Part shown: piece by piece, positions 28,113 through 36,440 of the stretch | Numbering within the stretch: the stretch's first letter is position 1 | Layout: every line of letters starts with the position of its first letter | Assembly (NCBI GenBank): GCA_020637435.1 | Contig: JACJVW010000001.1 | Location: 434,001 to 498,000 of the forward strand | DNA from: Candidatus Woesearchaeota archaeon | GTDB lineage: Archaea > Nanobdellota > Nanobdellia > Woesearchaeales > JACJVW01 | DNA: 64,000 bases | Direction of reading: 5' to 3' | Notes under the pieces: generated by a model | Told to the model about the DNA's origin: nothing | Databases searched by the model: none | Seen by the model: only the letters and a program-made list of their open reading frames with translations | Translations under genes and position numbers: made by a program

Positions 28113-28861
28113 AGACAATCACAAAAAAAGAGATTCGACTTCCAAGAAAAAAAACCGATGCAAAAAAAGGCGATGCAGGCAGAGTGCTCATCATAAGTGG
28201 TTCCGAATACTACGTAGGTGCCCCCTTTCTAGCGGCCATGGCAGCACTTCGCACCGGTTGCGATTGGGTAACTGTTGCCGCCCCTGAAAAAGTGGCATGG
28301 GCCATCAATACCATGTCCCCTGACATCATTACCATAAAACTCAAGGGCACCCACATCACGAACGCTCACAGAACAACCCTTCAGGATCTCATCAAAAAAC
28401 ACGATGCTATTCTCATAGGCCCCGGCATCGGAACCAAAAACACCACCTCATACCTCATAAAAAACCTACTGAAATATGGAAAAGCCCCTTTTGTTCTTGA
28501 CGCAGATGCTATAAAACTCATACAAGGCACAACACTCAAAGACACAGTACTAACACCGAACCAAAACGAATTCAAACTCCTCACTGCGGACCCGATAAAA
28601 AACAACATTATTATCCAAAAAGGCCCGATCGACATCATCCACACCCCTCTAACACTGTACAAGAATACAACAGGTGTGCCACGCATGGCCATAGCCGGAA
28701 CAGGAGACGTGTTAGCAGGTTGCGTTGCCTCCTGGGTAGCACAAGGCCTTAACCAGGAACAGGCAGCGATCAATGCTGTATATCTTGTTGGGAAAGCCGG
28801 AGAGGAAGCAGCTAAAGACGATAGCAGATTCATAGCAAGCGACATCCTTTACTACCTCTAG
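28109..28861 (+). CDS. nnrD: ADP/ATP-dependent NAD(P)H-hydrate dehydratase
   Basis: 250-residue ribokinase-like enzyme that repairs hydrated NADH/NADPH. Features: N-terminal KKGDAGRVLIISGSEYYVGAP (20-39) glycine-rich block, ILIGPGIGTK (101-110), VLDADAIKLI, TVLTPNQNEFKLL, and the catalytic GTGDVLAGCVASWVAQG near the C terminus with its aspartate. The NAD(P)HX epimerase domain fused to it in most prokaryotic Nnr proteins is absent, so epimerisation must be spontaneous or done elsewhere. Last gene of the operon that starts at 27499. Confidence 0.93.
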   Translation: MKTITKKEIRLPRKKTDAKKGDAGRVLIISGSEYYVGAPFLAAMAALRTGCDWVTVAAPEKVAWAINTMSPDIITIKLKGTHITNAHRTTLQDLIKKHDAILIGPGIGTKNTTSYLIKNLLKYGKAPFVLDADAIKLIQGTTLKDTVLTPNQNEFKLLTADPIKNNIIIQKGPIDIIHTPLTLYKNTTGVPRMAIAGTGDVLAGCVASWVAQGLNQEQAAINAVYLVGKAGEEAAKDDSRFIASDILYYL

Positions 28862-28913
28862 AAAGAAGATTTGTAGCTACAGCCCCTATGAAGGGAAAAT
28901 TATGCACCCAAAC

Positions 28914-28922
28914 CTTTATAAA
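28914..28922 (+). promoter_or_regulatory. TATA box of the aIF5A operon
   Basis: CTTTATAAA lies about 45 bases before the aIF5A start. A ribosome-binding-like GGTGA (28954-28958) precedes the ATG at 28965, which decides this start over the out-of-frame ATG at 28961. Confidence 0.65.
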
Positions 28923-28964
28923 ATAATCCCGTTTCTACCAGAAATGTTCTATAGGTGAGCATGA

Positions 28965-29366
28965 ATGAGTGGAGAAAAGACATTAAAATCCATCGGAACC
29001 CTCAACAAGGGCAATTACGTTATCATTGATGGTGTTGCGAGCATCGTCGGAGACACATCAACATCACGACCAGGAAAGCATGGTCACGCTAAAGTAAGGA
29101 TGGAAGCTACAGGCATCCTCGACGGCAAGAAGCGGGTCATCGTCATGCCCGGTCACGACAACATCGAAGTCCCTATCATCGAGAAGAAGACCGCACAGGT
29201 CCTCTCCATCTCCGGTGAAACGGCGAATGTCATGGATGCTGATAGCTATGAGACATTCGATCTGCAGATCCCGGAAGACCTCAAAGACAAATGTGTCGAA
29301 GGATGCAATGTACTTTACTGGATCATCCTTGAAGACAAAGTCATGAAACAGGTCAAATCAGAATAA
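28965..29366 (+). CDS. eif5a: Translation initiation factor aIF5A
   Basis: 133-residue archaeal eIF5A/EF-P homologue, which helps ribosomes through poor peptide-bond sequences such as polyproline. The hypusine loop reads TSTSRPGKHGHAKV with the modifiable lysine at K38, so deoxyhypusine modification is expected. The C-terminal OB domain runs from about 72 to 133. First gene of an operon: L40e begins 11 bases after the stop and GlyRS follows by overlap. All three serve translation. Confidence 0.96.
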   Translation: MSGEKTLKSIGTLNKGNYVIIDGVASIVGDTSTSRPGKHGHAKVRMEATGILDGKKRVIVMPGHDNIEVPIIEKKTAQVLSISGETANVMDADSYETFDLQIPEDLKDKCVEGCNVLYWIILEDKVMKQVKSE

Positions 29367-29377
29367 AGTGATATAGT

Positions 29378-29539
29378 ATGGCTAAATTTCCAGAAGCTGA
29401 AGCAAGACTCCTAAAGAGGAAGTTCGTCTGCAGAAAATGCAAGAGCTCTATTAGCACATCCAATATGTTGGTGCTGCAAAAGAAAGTGAAATGCAGAAAA
29501 TGCGGATCCCCTGAACTTCGTCCGGTCAGAAAGAAATGA
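29378..29539 (+). CDS. rpl40e: Ribosomal protein L40e
   Basis: 53-residue zinc-ribbon protein of the large ribosomal subunit. It reads MAKFPEAEARLLKRKFVCRK then CKSSISTS, with zinc-ligand cysteines C18, C21, C39 and C42 (CRKC...CRKC) and a basic C terminus (RPVRKK). The length is normal for an archaeal L40e, which lacks the ubiquitin fusion of eukaryotes. The stop overlaps the ATG of glycyl-tRNA synthetase (ATGA at 29536-29539). Confidence 0.95.
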   Translation: MAKFPEAEARLLKRKFVCRKCKSSISTSNMLVLQKKVKCRKCGSPELRPVRKK

Positions 29540-31035
29540 TTCCCATCGATGAGATGGCCACCTTCTGTAAGAAGAAGGGCTTCGTGTATCCCAGTGCGGA
29601 GATATACAACGGCATCTCCGGTTTCTTTGATTTTGGCGCGCTTGGTGTTGAACTGAAGAACAATATCAAGCAGGCATGGTGGCAGTTCACCGTCAGGTCT
29701 AGAGACAATGTCGTAGGCCAGGACGGCAGCATCATCACCAATCCAAAAGTGTGGAAAGCCTCAGGGCATGTCGACAATTTCGCGGACTTGATCCTGACAA
29801 CAAAAAAATCGCGCACGAAATTAAGGGCTGACCATTTCATTGAGGACGAACTTAAGATTCCTGCCGACGGACTGAGCGCAAAAGATATCCAGGAACTTAT
29901 CGACACGAACAAGCTCACCTACAAAGGAGAGGAGTTCGAAGAGATAAGAGATTTCAACCTTATGTTCCAGACAAACGTAGGCGCCTCGAACGACAAAGAG
30001 GCTACAGCCTACCTCAGGCCGGAGACCTGCCAGAGTATCTTCCCCAATTTCCGTTTGATCCAGGAACACAACCGGCTCAAAGTACCATTCGGTATCGCGC
30101 AGATTGGTAAAGCCTTCAGAAACGAGATATCTCCAAGGGATTTTCTTTTCCGTTCACGTGAATTTGAACAGATGGAGCTTGAATTCTTTACTGACCCGCA
30201 AGAGAAGACTTGTCCGGCTCTCACAGATGTGCACAAGAACACAACGTTTCAGTTCCTTTCAGCTCAAGAGCAGGACGCTGGCACAAACAAGATGGAAACA
30301 GTATCCATCCAGAAGCTTCTGGACAAAGAGAAGCTCACCGAATGGCATGCCTACTGGCTAAGCGAGTACTACAACTGGTATACCAAAACCCTCAGTATAA
30401 AATCGGAAAATCTACGGATACGTGAACATGTCAAGACTGAGCTTTCACATTACTCCTCAGCAACATTCGACATAGACTATAATTTCCCCTTTGGTTTCAA
30501 AGAAGTGCATGGCTCAGCCAACCGGGGAAGCTTTGATCTTTCCCAGCACGAGAAAGAATCCAAGACTAACATGACCTATTTTGATGAAGCCGAACAGAGG
30601 AAATACATCCCCTCGGTAATTGAACCTTCACAGGGTCTTGACCGACTGTTCCTGCTTATGCTCTATGACGCGTACGATGATGATAATGAACGCGGAAACA
30701 TTGTGCTCAAACTGACAAAGTCCGTAGTGCCGATCCAGTGCGCAGTCTTCCCCTTGCTTGGAAAAGAACATCTCATGGCCAAAGCCACCGAAATCTACAA
30801 GGACTTACAGCAAGAATTCACCTGCACTTTCGACAAATCAGGATCAATCGGAAGAAGGTACGCCAGACAGGACGAACTAGGCACGCCATTCTGTATCACC
30901 GTCGATTTTGATACTCTGGAGAACGACGACGTTACCATCCGTGATCGGGACTCCACGAAACAGGTACGCGTACCTGTAGCAGAGCTTAAAGAACGTCTCA
31001 GAAATCTCCTTAAAGAAAACATCGAGTTCTCATAA
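29536..31035 (+). CDS. glyS: Glycyl-tRNA synthetase (archaeal/eukaryotic alpha2 type)
   Basis: 499-residue class II synthetase that charges tRNA-Gly. N-terminal motif-1 region FVYPSAEIYNGISGFFDFGALG (17-38), then VYKxSGH-like KVWKASGHVDNFAD, the tRNA/ATP motif 2 FRNEISPRDFLFRSREFEQME (about 195-215), motif 3 PSVIEPSQGLDRLFL (about 357-371) and a C-terminal anticodon-binding domain (from about 395, VVPIQCAVFPLL). Single-chain alpha2 form, as in archaea and eukaryotes. Its stop overlaps the 3' end of the convergent kinase gene by 6 bases. Confidence 0.95.
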   Translation: MIPIDEMATFCKKKGFVYPSAEIYNGISGFFDFGALGVELKNNIKQAWWQFTVRSRDNVVGQDGSIITNPKVWKASGHVDNFADLILTTKKSRTKLRADHFIEDELKIPADGLSAKDIQELIDTNKLTYKGEEFEEIRDFNLMFQTNVGASNDKEATAYLRPETCQSIFPNFRLIQEHNRLKVPFGIAQIGKAFRNEISPRDFLFRSREFEQMELEFFTDPQEKTCPALTDVHKNTTFQFLSAQEQDAGTNKMETVSIQKLLDKEKLTEWHAYWLSEYYNWYTKTLSIKSENLRIREHVKTELSHYSSATFDIDYNFPFGFKEVHGSANRGSFDLSQHEKESKTNMTYFDEAEQRKYIPSVIEPSQGLDRLFLLMLYDAYDDDNERGNIVLKLTKSVVPIQCAVFPLLGKEHLMAKATEIYKDLQQEFTCTFDKSGSIGRRYARQDELGTPFCITVDFDTLENDDVTIRDRDSTKQVRVPVAELKERLRNLLKENIEFS

Positions 31036-31950
31036 TCGTACATAAGTGCCAGTGATAGTTTGACAATACATATCCCGAAGAATATGGGGAGTGTTGCCAT
31101 TGGCTATAAGCAGAGGAATATTCGATGCGATTCTTGCTGCTCCTGCTTTTGAAGCCATCCCACCCTTACCATTAGGTGTCTGTTCGTTGACAACTTGCGC
31201 ATTGAAATAGTCCAGGTTATCGATATGTTCAATGACCTGCTTGGTACCTGCTTCATATTTGGCCCTGTCATAGACACCATCGACTGATGTGAGAATGACC
31301 AAAAGATCTGCTAAGAACGCGTTGGCTGCGTATGCAGCAAGCGCATCGTTATCCCCGAAACTTATCTCTTCTATCGCAAGCGTATCATTTTCGTTCATGA
31401 TAGGAATAACATTGTGTTCCTTGTGAAGCAATGCTTCCATAGTCTGTTTTAGACGGTAATGACGCTCAAGTTTTCCGTTAAGCAATTGGATGAACGGCTG
31501 CATAAGTTCCCTATCCGCTTCATCAAGGTCCGTAGTACTCACCGGTCGATCAGGGGTATACGTAGCGATATATTCTGAGATAGGAAAAAGCTGATGGACA
31601 CGTTTAGGTATCTGCTTCGCATAGGAAAGCACATCTAGATCCCCTCTGGTCACAAGGATAGGGGCGGCATGCAGATTATACGACGCAAGCGCAGACTCAT
31701 ACATCTGTGCAAGCGGTATCTGACCGACAGCCGCAAGCGCCTGATTTCGTGCCATACCTTCTGCCATATGCAGCGATGTCACCATCTTACCGTTCTTGAT
31801 AGCGCCGCTGGAGACCACCACAATATCCTTTCCGTCCGCCTTCAGTCCTGCGATATCTTCGGCATAGCACTGGATGTTCGTCTGATTCACAAGATCAGAA
31901 CCTATTTTGACGATGATCCTTTCAGCATCTCTTGCAATCTCTTCAAGCAT
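31030..31950 (-). CDS. proB: Glutamate 5-kinase-like amino acid kinase, no PUA domain
   Basis: 306 residues from the ATG at 31950 (a TTG lies three codons upstream). Amino-acid-kinase fold with RIIVKIGSDLV, IVVVSSGAIKNG, NQALAAVGQIPLAQMYE and NENDTLAIEEISFGDNDALAA, all diagnostic of glutamate 5-kinase, the first step of proline synthesis. GKGGMASKAGAARIAS closes the active site. Two oddities: the C-terminal PUA domain of bacterial ProB is missing, and about 50 extra residues (KQIPKRVHQLFPISEYIATY onward, roughly 113-160) are inserted between the RGDLD and IPIMNEND segments. No other proline genes are nearby. It could act on a different acidic substrate. Confidence 0.85.
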   Translation of the reverse strand: MLEEIARDAERIIVKIGSDLVNQTNIQCYAEDIAGLKADGKDIVVVSSGAIKNGKMVTSLHMAEGMARNQALAAVGQIPLAQMYESALASYNLHAAPILVTRGDLDVLSYAKQIPKRVHQLFPISEYIATYTPDRPVSTTDLDEADRELMQPFIQLLNGKLERHYRLKQTMEALLHKEHNVIPIMNENDTLAIEEISFGDNDALAAYAANAFLADLLVILTSVDGVYDRAKYEAGTKQVIEHIDNLDYFNAQVVNEQTPNGKGGMASKAGAARIASNIPLLIANGNTPHILRDMYCQTITGTYVRL

Positions 31951-32138
31951 GAACCTCAAGAAACATAATAAGGTTTTTAATCCTTATTCATCGATTCATC
32001 CATATCAAGAGGTGTGCTTCATTATGTGCAACCAGAACAAAGAACTCCCTAAGGGAATGTGAACACAAGTGAGACGGTTTAATAATCTTTTGTTTGCTTC
32101 GAACACCATGTTCCTATCTATACATTTCTGACAAAAAA

Positions 32139-32149
32139 CTTTTATAAAC
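32139..32149 (+). promoter_or_regulatory. TATA box of the CTP synthase gene
   Basis: CTTTTATAAAC lies 25-35 bases upstream of the PyrG ATG at 32174, the classic distance for an archaeal leaderless or short-leader transcript. Confidence 0.65.
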
Positions 32150-32173
32150 ACCTGGAGCAAGGAGAATCCTTGG

Positions 32174-33796
32174 ATGTCCTACGCAAAATTCATCATAGTC
32201 ACCGGCGGTGTCCTTTCCGGCCTTGGAAAGGGGATCATATCTGCTTCTATCGCAAGACTGCTCTCATCCAGCAACAGAATAGTCACAATAAAGTGTGACG
32301 GGTATCTAAACGTCGATCCTGGAACCATGAACCCTATCGAGCACGGAGAAGTTTTTGTGCTTGACGACGGCGGCGAAGTGGACCTTGATTTCGGACACTA
32401 TGAGCGTTTCCTTAATATCGACGCAAAATTCACCTGGAATCTGACTTCAGGAAAGATTTTCAAAGAAATAATCGACAAAGAACGCAAAGGAGATTACCTA
32501 GGCAAGACCGTCCAGATGATTCCCCACGTCACGGACCTCATCAAGAGCAAATTCTTTCAGATAGCAAAATCTGAAGATGCGGACATTGTGCTTATCGAGA
32601 TGGGAGGTACCATAGGGGATATGGAGATGATGCTCTTCAATGAAGCTGCACGACAGCTCAAGATGGACGTTGGCGCAGACAATATCCTCTACGTGCACCT
32701 GACTTATGTCCCAGAACTGGAATGCGTAGGCGAACAAAAGTCAAAACCCACGCAGCAGAGCACAGAACTGCTTAGAAAGATAGGCATACAGCCGAACATA
32801 ATCATCGGCAGATCAAGAAGGATGCTAGACGATGACATAAAAGAAAAGATTGCGCTCTTCTCAAACATCGACAAAGCTCATGTCGTCTCTGACCCGGACA
32901 TTCAGACAGTCTATGAATTGCCGCTCATCTTCCAAAAAGAAGGCTTGCCCTATCTGCTTCGAAATATGCTCAAAGTCAAGGACAAGGCAAACCTCACAAA
33001 GTGGTCCAGACTCGTCTCCGCGATAAAGAATCCAAAACATGAAGTGACGATAGCTATCTGCGGAAAGTATACAAAATTGCATGATTCTTATCTTAGCATA
33101 AGTGAAGCGCTCGTGCATGCAGGCGCGCACTATGAGACCAAAGTCCACCTCAAATGGTTGGAGACAACAGACATTGAGAACGGCAGACGTACTGTCGAGG
33201 AGTCCCTCAAAGGCATCGACGGAGTCATCGTACCGGGAGGCTTTGGCAGCAGAGGTACAGAAGGAAAGATAGAGGTCATCCGCTACGCACGAGAGAATAA
33301 GATTCCTTTCCTCGGGATCTGTCTGGGTTTCCAGTTGGCAGTCATAGAGTTCGCAAGAAACGTCTGTGGACTCAAGAAGGCGAATAGTACAGAGATTGCG
33401 GACACACCAGAACCCGTCATATGCCTCCTGCCCGAACAGATGAAGGTGGAGACAAAAGGCGGGACCATGCGTCTTGGCGGAAGGGATATAAGGATATCAA
33501 AAGATTCTCAGGCATACAAGATCTACAATGCAGAATCCATCAGAGAACGATTTAGGCATAGATACGAAGTGAATCCTGAGTATGTTGAGACACTCGAAAA
33601 GAAAGGTATAGTCTTTAGCGGAACAACCCCTGATAAAAGCATCATGCAGATAATGGAACTGCCGGACCACCCTTGCTACGTATCCGGCCAGTATCATCCT
33701 GAACTTTCTTCAAGACTTGAACGGCCGGCACCGCTCTTCCTTAATCTGGTGAAAGCTGCAAGATCATTTGCCGAACACCGTTCGCGCACGAACTGA
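32174..33796 (+). CDS. pyrG: CTP synthase
   Basis: 540-residue glutamine-hydrolysing enzyme converting UTP to CTP. The amidoligase half begins IIVTGGVLSGLGKGIISAS with its ATP loop and carries the UTP-binding DYLGKTVQMIPHVTD segment. The class I glutaminase half (about 290-535) has VPGGFGSRG, the nucleophile in FLGICLGFQ, and the His-Glu pair in QYHPELSSR. Length is normal. It is monocistronic with a strong TATA box. Its last 56 bases overlap, tail to tail, the end of the convergent malate dehydrogenase gene. Confidence 0.97.
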   Translation: MSYAKFIIVTGGVLSGLGKGIISASIARLLSSSNRIVTIKCDGYLNVDPGTMNPIEHGEVFVLDDGGEVDLDFGHYERFLNIDAKFTWNLTSGKIFKEIIDKERKGDYLGKTVQMIPHVTDLIKSKFFQIAKSEDADIVLIEMGGTIGDMEMMLFNEAARQLKMDVGADNILYVHLTYVPELECVGEQKSKPTQQSTELLRKIGIQPNIIIGRSRRMLDDDIKEKIALFSNIDKAHVVSDPDIQTVYELPLIFQKEGLPYLLRNMLKVKDKANLTKWSRLVSAIKNPKHEVTIAICGKYTKLHDSYLSISEALVHAGAHYETKVHLKWLETTDIENGRRTVEESLKGIDGVIVPGGFGSRGTEGKIEVIRYARENKIPFLGICLGFQLAVIEFARNVCGLKKANSTEIADTPEPVICLLPEQMKVETKGGTMRLGGRDIRISKDSQAYKIYNAESIRERFRHRYEVNPEYVETLEKKGIVFSGTTPDKSIMQIMELPDHPCYVSGQYHPELSSRLERPAPLFLNLVKAARSFAEHRSRTN

Positions 33797-34664
33797 ACTG
33801 CTCTTTCTCTAGATCAGTCATGCTTAGCTCGATGATCGCATCAACCCCTTTTTTGCCAAGCCTTACCGGAACCCCTACAAACACGCCTTCTTCACCATAC
33901 TCACCTTCAAGTAGGACACTGCACGGAAGTACCTCTTTAGAATCCTTGATGATGGCGCGAACCATATCGAGAACAGCGACAGCAGGTGCATAGTACGCAC
34001 TGCCTGTCTTAAGAAGCCCTACTATCTCGGCACCTCCTTGTTGCGTCCGTTCAACAAGAGCTGCGATCTGTTTCGTTGAGAGCACTTGACTAAGAGGTTG
34101 ATTTCTAATCGTGCAGTGAGAGATGAGCGGCACCATCAGGTCACCGTGACTGCCAAGTACCATGGCATCTACATCGCTAAAACTGCAACAGGCTTCCTTC
34201 GCCAGGAAAGTCTTGAATCTTAGTGTATCTAGGACACCAGCCATACCGATGACCCTTTCCTTCGGTAGACGGCTGACCTGATGTGCGATATGCACCATCA
34301 CATCAAGAGGATTGGACACGATGATTAGGATGGGATTCTCGGTGTGATGCATCACTTGAGGAACTATGCTTTTCATGATACCTGCATTTGTAAAGACCAG
34401 GTCATCTCTGCTCATGCCGGGCTTCCGCGGCACACCTGCGGTGATGACGACAATATCCGCTCCCCTAAGCGCTGCATAATCATCCCCGCCCTTCACGATA
34501 ACTTCGGTCCCTAAACTTGGTACGGCCTGCTGGATATCGAGTGCTTTACCCGCTGCCATGTCGCCCGAGATATCGACTAGAGCGATATCTCCAAGTCCCT
34601 GTAATGCTGCGTAGAACGCCACCGTACTACCTACATTACCTGCTCCCACCACACCTATCTTCAT
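33741..34664 (-). CDS. mdh: NAD-dependent malate dehydrogenase (LDH-like family)
   Basis: 307 residues. Rossmann domain with GVVGAGNVGSTVAF (4-17) and a NAD-favouring acidic residue D31 in ALVDIS. Substrate loop AGVPRKPGMSRDDL with R80 and R86: an arginine at the specificity position indicates malate/oxaloacetate rather than lactate. The catalytic pair is D146-R149 with H174 in GSHGD. Transcribed with the upstream aminotransferase, overlapping its stop by 4 bases. Together they can link aspartate, oxaloacetate and malate and so balance NADH. The 3' end overlaps CTP synthase on the other strand by 56 bases. Confidence 0.92.
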   Translation of the reverse strand: MKIGVVGAGNVGSTVAFYAALQGLGDIALVDISGDMAAGKALDIQQAVPSLGTEVIVKGGDDYAALRGADIVVITAGVPRKPGMSRDDLVFTNAGIMKSIVPQVMHHTENPILIIVSNPLDVMVHIAHQVSRLPKERVIGMAGVLDTLRFKTFLAKEACCSFSDVDAMVLGSHGDLMVPLISHCTIRNQPLSQVLSTKQIAALVERTQQGGAEIVGLLKTGSAYYAPAVAVLDMVRAIIKDSKEVLPCSVLLEGEYGEEGVFVGVPVRLGKKGVDAIIELSMTDLEKEQFSSCANGVRQMILQLSPD

Positions 34665-35857
34665 GAAAGATCACCTATCGCTTTTGCAATATTCCCGAAT
34701 AATCGGGGAAGTTTTTTTTTACTTGCACCTGAGAATGCGACCCTTATCTGATCACCTAACCGCACCACTCCCGTGTCATAAGCTTCGAGCAGGCGTAGGC
34801 GCACCTTCTCCGCATCCACAGGAGGGCTTACGCACATAAAATATCCTGAGTTAAAAGGAAGTGTTGTTAGCCCATACTGATTGACAAGTTGCCTTACAAG
34901 CACATAGCGTTCCCGCATCGTATCGAACGCCTTTTGTTTGTCCGCTGCATAGCTGCCGTCCTTGTACGCTTCGACAAGGAGGCTCTGGCTAAGTTGACTC
35001 GCGTTGGACACTGTCCCGCGCACCACTGCTGCTGCCTTATCCTCAAGCGCAGCATAATCAATATTCTGGCCACCAAAACTTATGAAGCCGACTCGAAGTC
35101 CCCAGGCAAGATCCTCTTTGGTAGCTCCATCTATCTTGACCGCAAGAAGGTTTACATGCGCATCCGCAAGGATACTGAACATGCTCTGCGTAAACGTGTC
35201 TTCGAAAAACAATTCAAAATAAGCATCATCACAGAGCACCACCACATCATTGCCTCGTTCTGCCGACGCCACGAGCACATCTTTGATGGCATATGCAATC
35301 TCTCTTGAGGGCGAATAGCCTGTTGGATTATGAGGAAAATTGAGAAGTACTATCTGTTTACCCGTTTGCTTCTGTAGAACAGCAGCAAGTCCGGCGACAT
35401 TGAATGCGCTATCATCAAAAAGAGGGTAAGTCTTGATCTTAGCTCCATACACATCTCCAAGTGCCAGATCATAATTATCCCAGTAATGGTCCGGAAGGAT
35501 GACCTGGTCGCCCTCATCGCAGAACAGATAACCGGCGATGCTCACCCCATGCGTCAAGCCTGCAGTGACTACAGGATTGCTAAAGTCTCCAAGACTTGGA
35601 TTCTTCAAGCGGATGTGCTCCTTCCAAAGCTTTCGAAGTTCAGGGTTGCCGTAACTTGATGCGTACGAGAATACATCCTTTGCGGCCATATCAATCTTAT
35701 TGCCTATGGCTCCAAGGTGCATCGGTGCGCCGTCATCTGTGAGGGCGATACCTGCGGTTGCGTTGATAGTCATATCCTTCGCCTCTGCGATCTGAGATAT
35801 CAGACCCTTCTTTGGAAATTGAATATCCTTGCCTCGTCTTGAAAGAAATCGTTCCAT
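34661..35857 (-). CDS. PLP-dependent class I/II aminotransferase
   Basis: 398 residues from the ATG at 35855-35857; the frame is open further upstream, but those 29 residues (Cys-rich, hydrophobic) do not fit the family. Fold-type I features: SSYGNPELRKLW (substrate-end loop), VVTAGLTHGVSIAGYLFCDEGD, LNFPHNPTGYSPS with the Asn-Pro-x-Gly signature, VVLCDDAYFELFF with the PLP-binding Asp-x-x-Tyr, and VKIDGATKEDLAWGLRVGF carrying the candidate Schiff-base lysine (in ATKED) and the R-x-G-F block. Substrate is unproved; aspartate or aromatic amino acids are typical. The ATGA overlap with malate dehydrogenase favours aspartate/oxaloacetate chemistry (inference). Confidence 0.88.
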   Translation of the reverse strand: MERFLSRRGKDIQFPKKGLISQIAEAKDMTINATAGIALTDDGAPMHLGAIGNKIDMAAKDVFSYASSYGNPELRKLWKEHIRLKNPSLGDFSNPVVTAGLTHGVSIAGYLFCDEGDQVILPDHYWDNYDLALGDVYGAKIKTYPLFDDSAFNVAGLAAVLQKQTGKQIVLLNFPHNPTGYSPSREIAYAIKDVLVASAERGNDVVVLCDDAYFELFFEDTFTQSMFSILADAHVNLLAVKIDGATKEDLAWGLRVGFISFGGQNIDYAALEDKAAAVVRGTVSNASQLSQSLLVEAYKDGSYAADKQKAFDTMRERYVLVRQLVNQYGLTTLPFNSGYFMCVSPPVDAEKVRLRLLEAYDTGVVRLGDQIRVAFSGASKKKLPRLFGNIAKAIGDLS

Positions 35858-36050
35858 GCTACAAACATAACATATAATTCTATTTAAAATGCACCTACGG
35901 TTGCACAAACTAAAAAAGACGCAACTCAATGAATTGAGCTGCACTAAGTATGTACAGCAGCACCTAGAGGGGAATGATGAAAAACTAGCATACCTTAATC
36001 CGGCAGAATTGTCCCTACAGGCCTCAGAGCGTAAAAATCCAAGGAGAAAG

Positions 36051-36060
36051 CTTTATAAAC
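36051..36060 (+). promoter_or_regulatory. TATA box of the L44e gene
   Basis: CTTTATAAAC about 40 bases before the L44e start. A purine-rich AGAGAG lies just before the ATG at 36098. Confidence 0.6.
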
Positions 36061-36097
36061 CAACTTGGGTTTCTCCGCAGTACAGGTGTTAGAGAGC

Positions 36098-36406
36098 ATG
36101 AAAATACCTAAACTAATGAACAGATACTGCCCGAAGTGCAAAAAGCACACGGAGCACAAAGTCGAACAGGCGAAGAAAAGGACTGCTAGTTCACTCTCCT
36201 ATGGTTCTAAGTACAGAGCTCGAGACAGAGGCTCAGCACGAGGTACAGGTAACCTCGGACGTTACTCAAAACCAGCCATCAGTAAATTCAAGATGACCGG
36301 TGCCAAGGTCTCCAAGAAGACTGATCTCAGATACGTCTGCAAAGAGTGCAAGAAGACGCATATGCAGAATAAAGGTATCCGAGCTAAACGAGTAGAGTTT
36401 ATCTAA
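36098..36406 (+). CDS. rpl44e: Ribosomal protein L44e
   Basis: 102-residue large-subunit zinc protein. It starts MKIPKLMNRYCPKCKKHTEH; zinc-ligand cysteines are C11, C14, C81 and C84 (CPKC...CKEC). The basic, glycine-rich middle (YGSKYRARDRGSARGTGNLGRYSKP) is typical of L44e contact with the tRNA E-site rRNA. An in-frame ATG 33 bases upstream would add residues with no family match, so the inner ATG is chosen. S27e, often next to L44e in archaea, is not found here. Confidence 0.95.
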   Translation: MKIPKLMNRYCPKCKKHTEHKVEQAKKRTASSLSYGSKYRARDRGSARGTGNLGRYSKPAISKFKMTGAKVSKKTDLRYVCKECKKTHMQNKGIRAKRVEFI

Positions 36407-36440
36407 GCATTTTTTATACTTATTAATCCCTTTCTGACGT

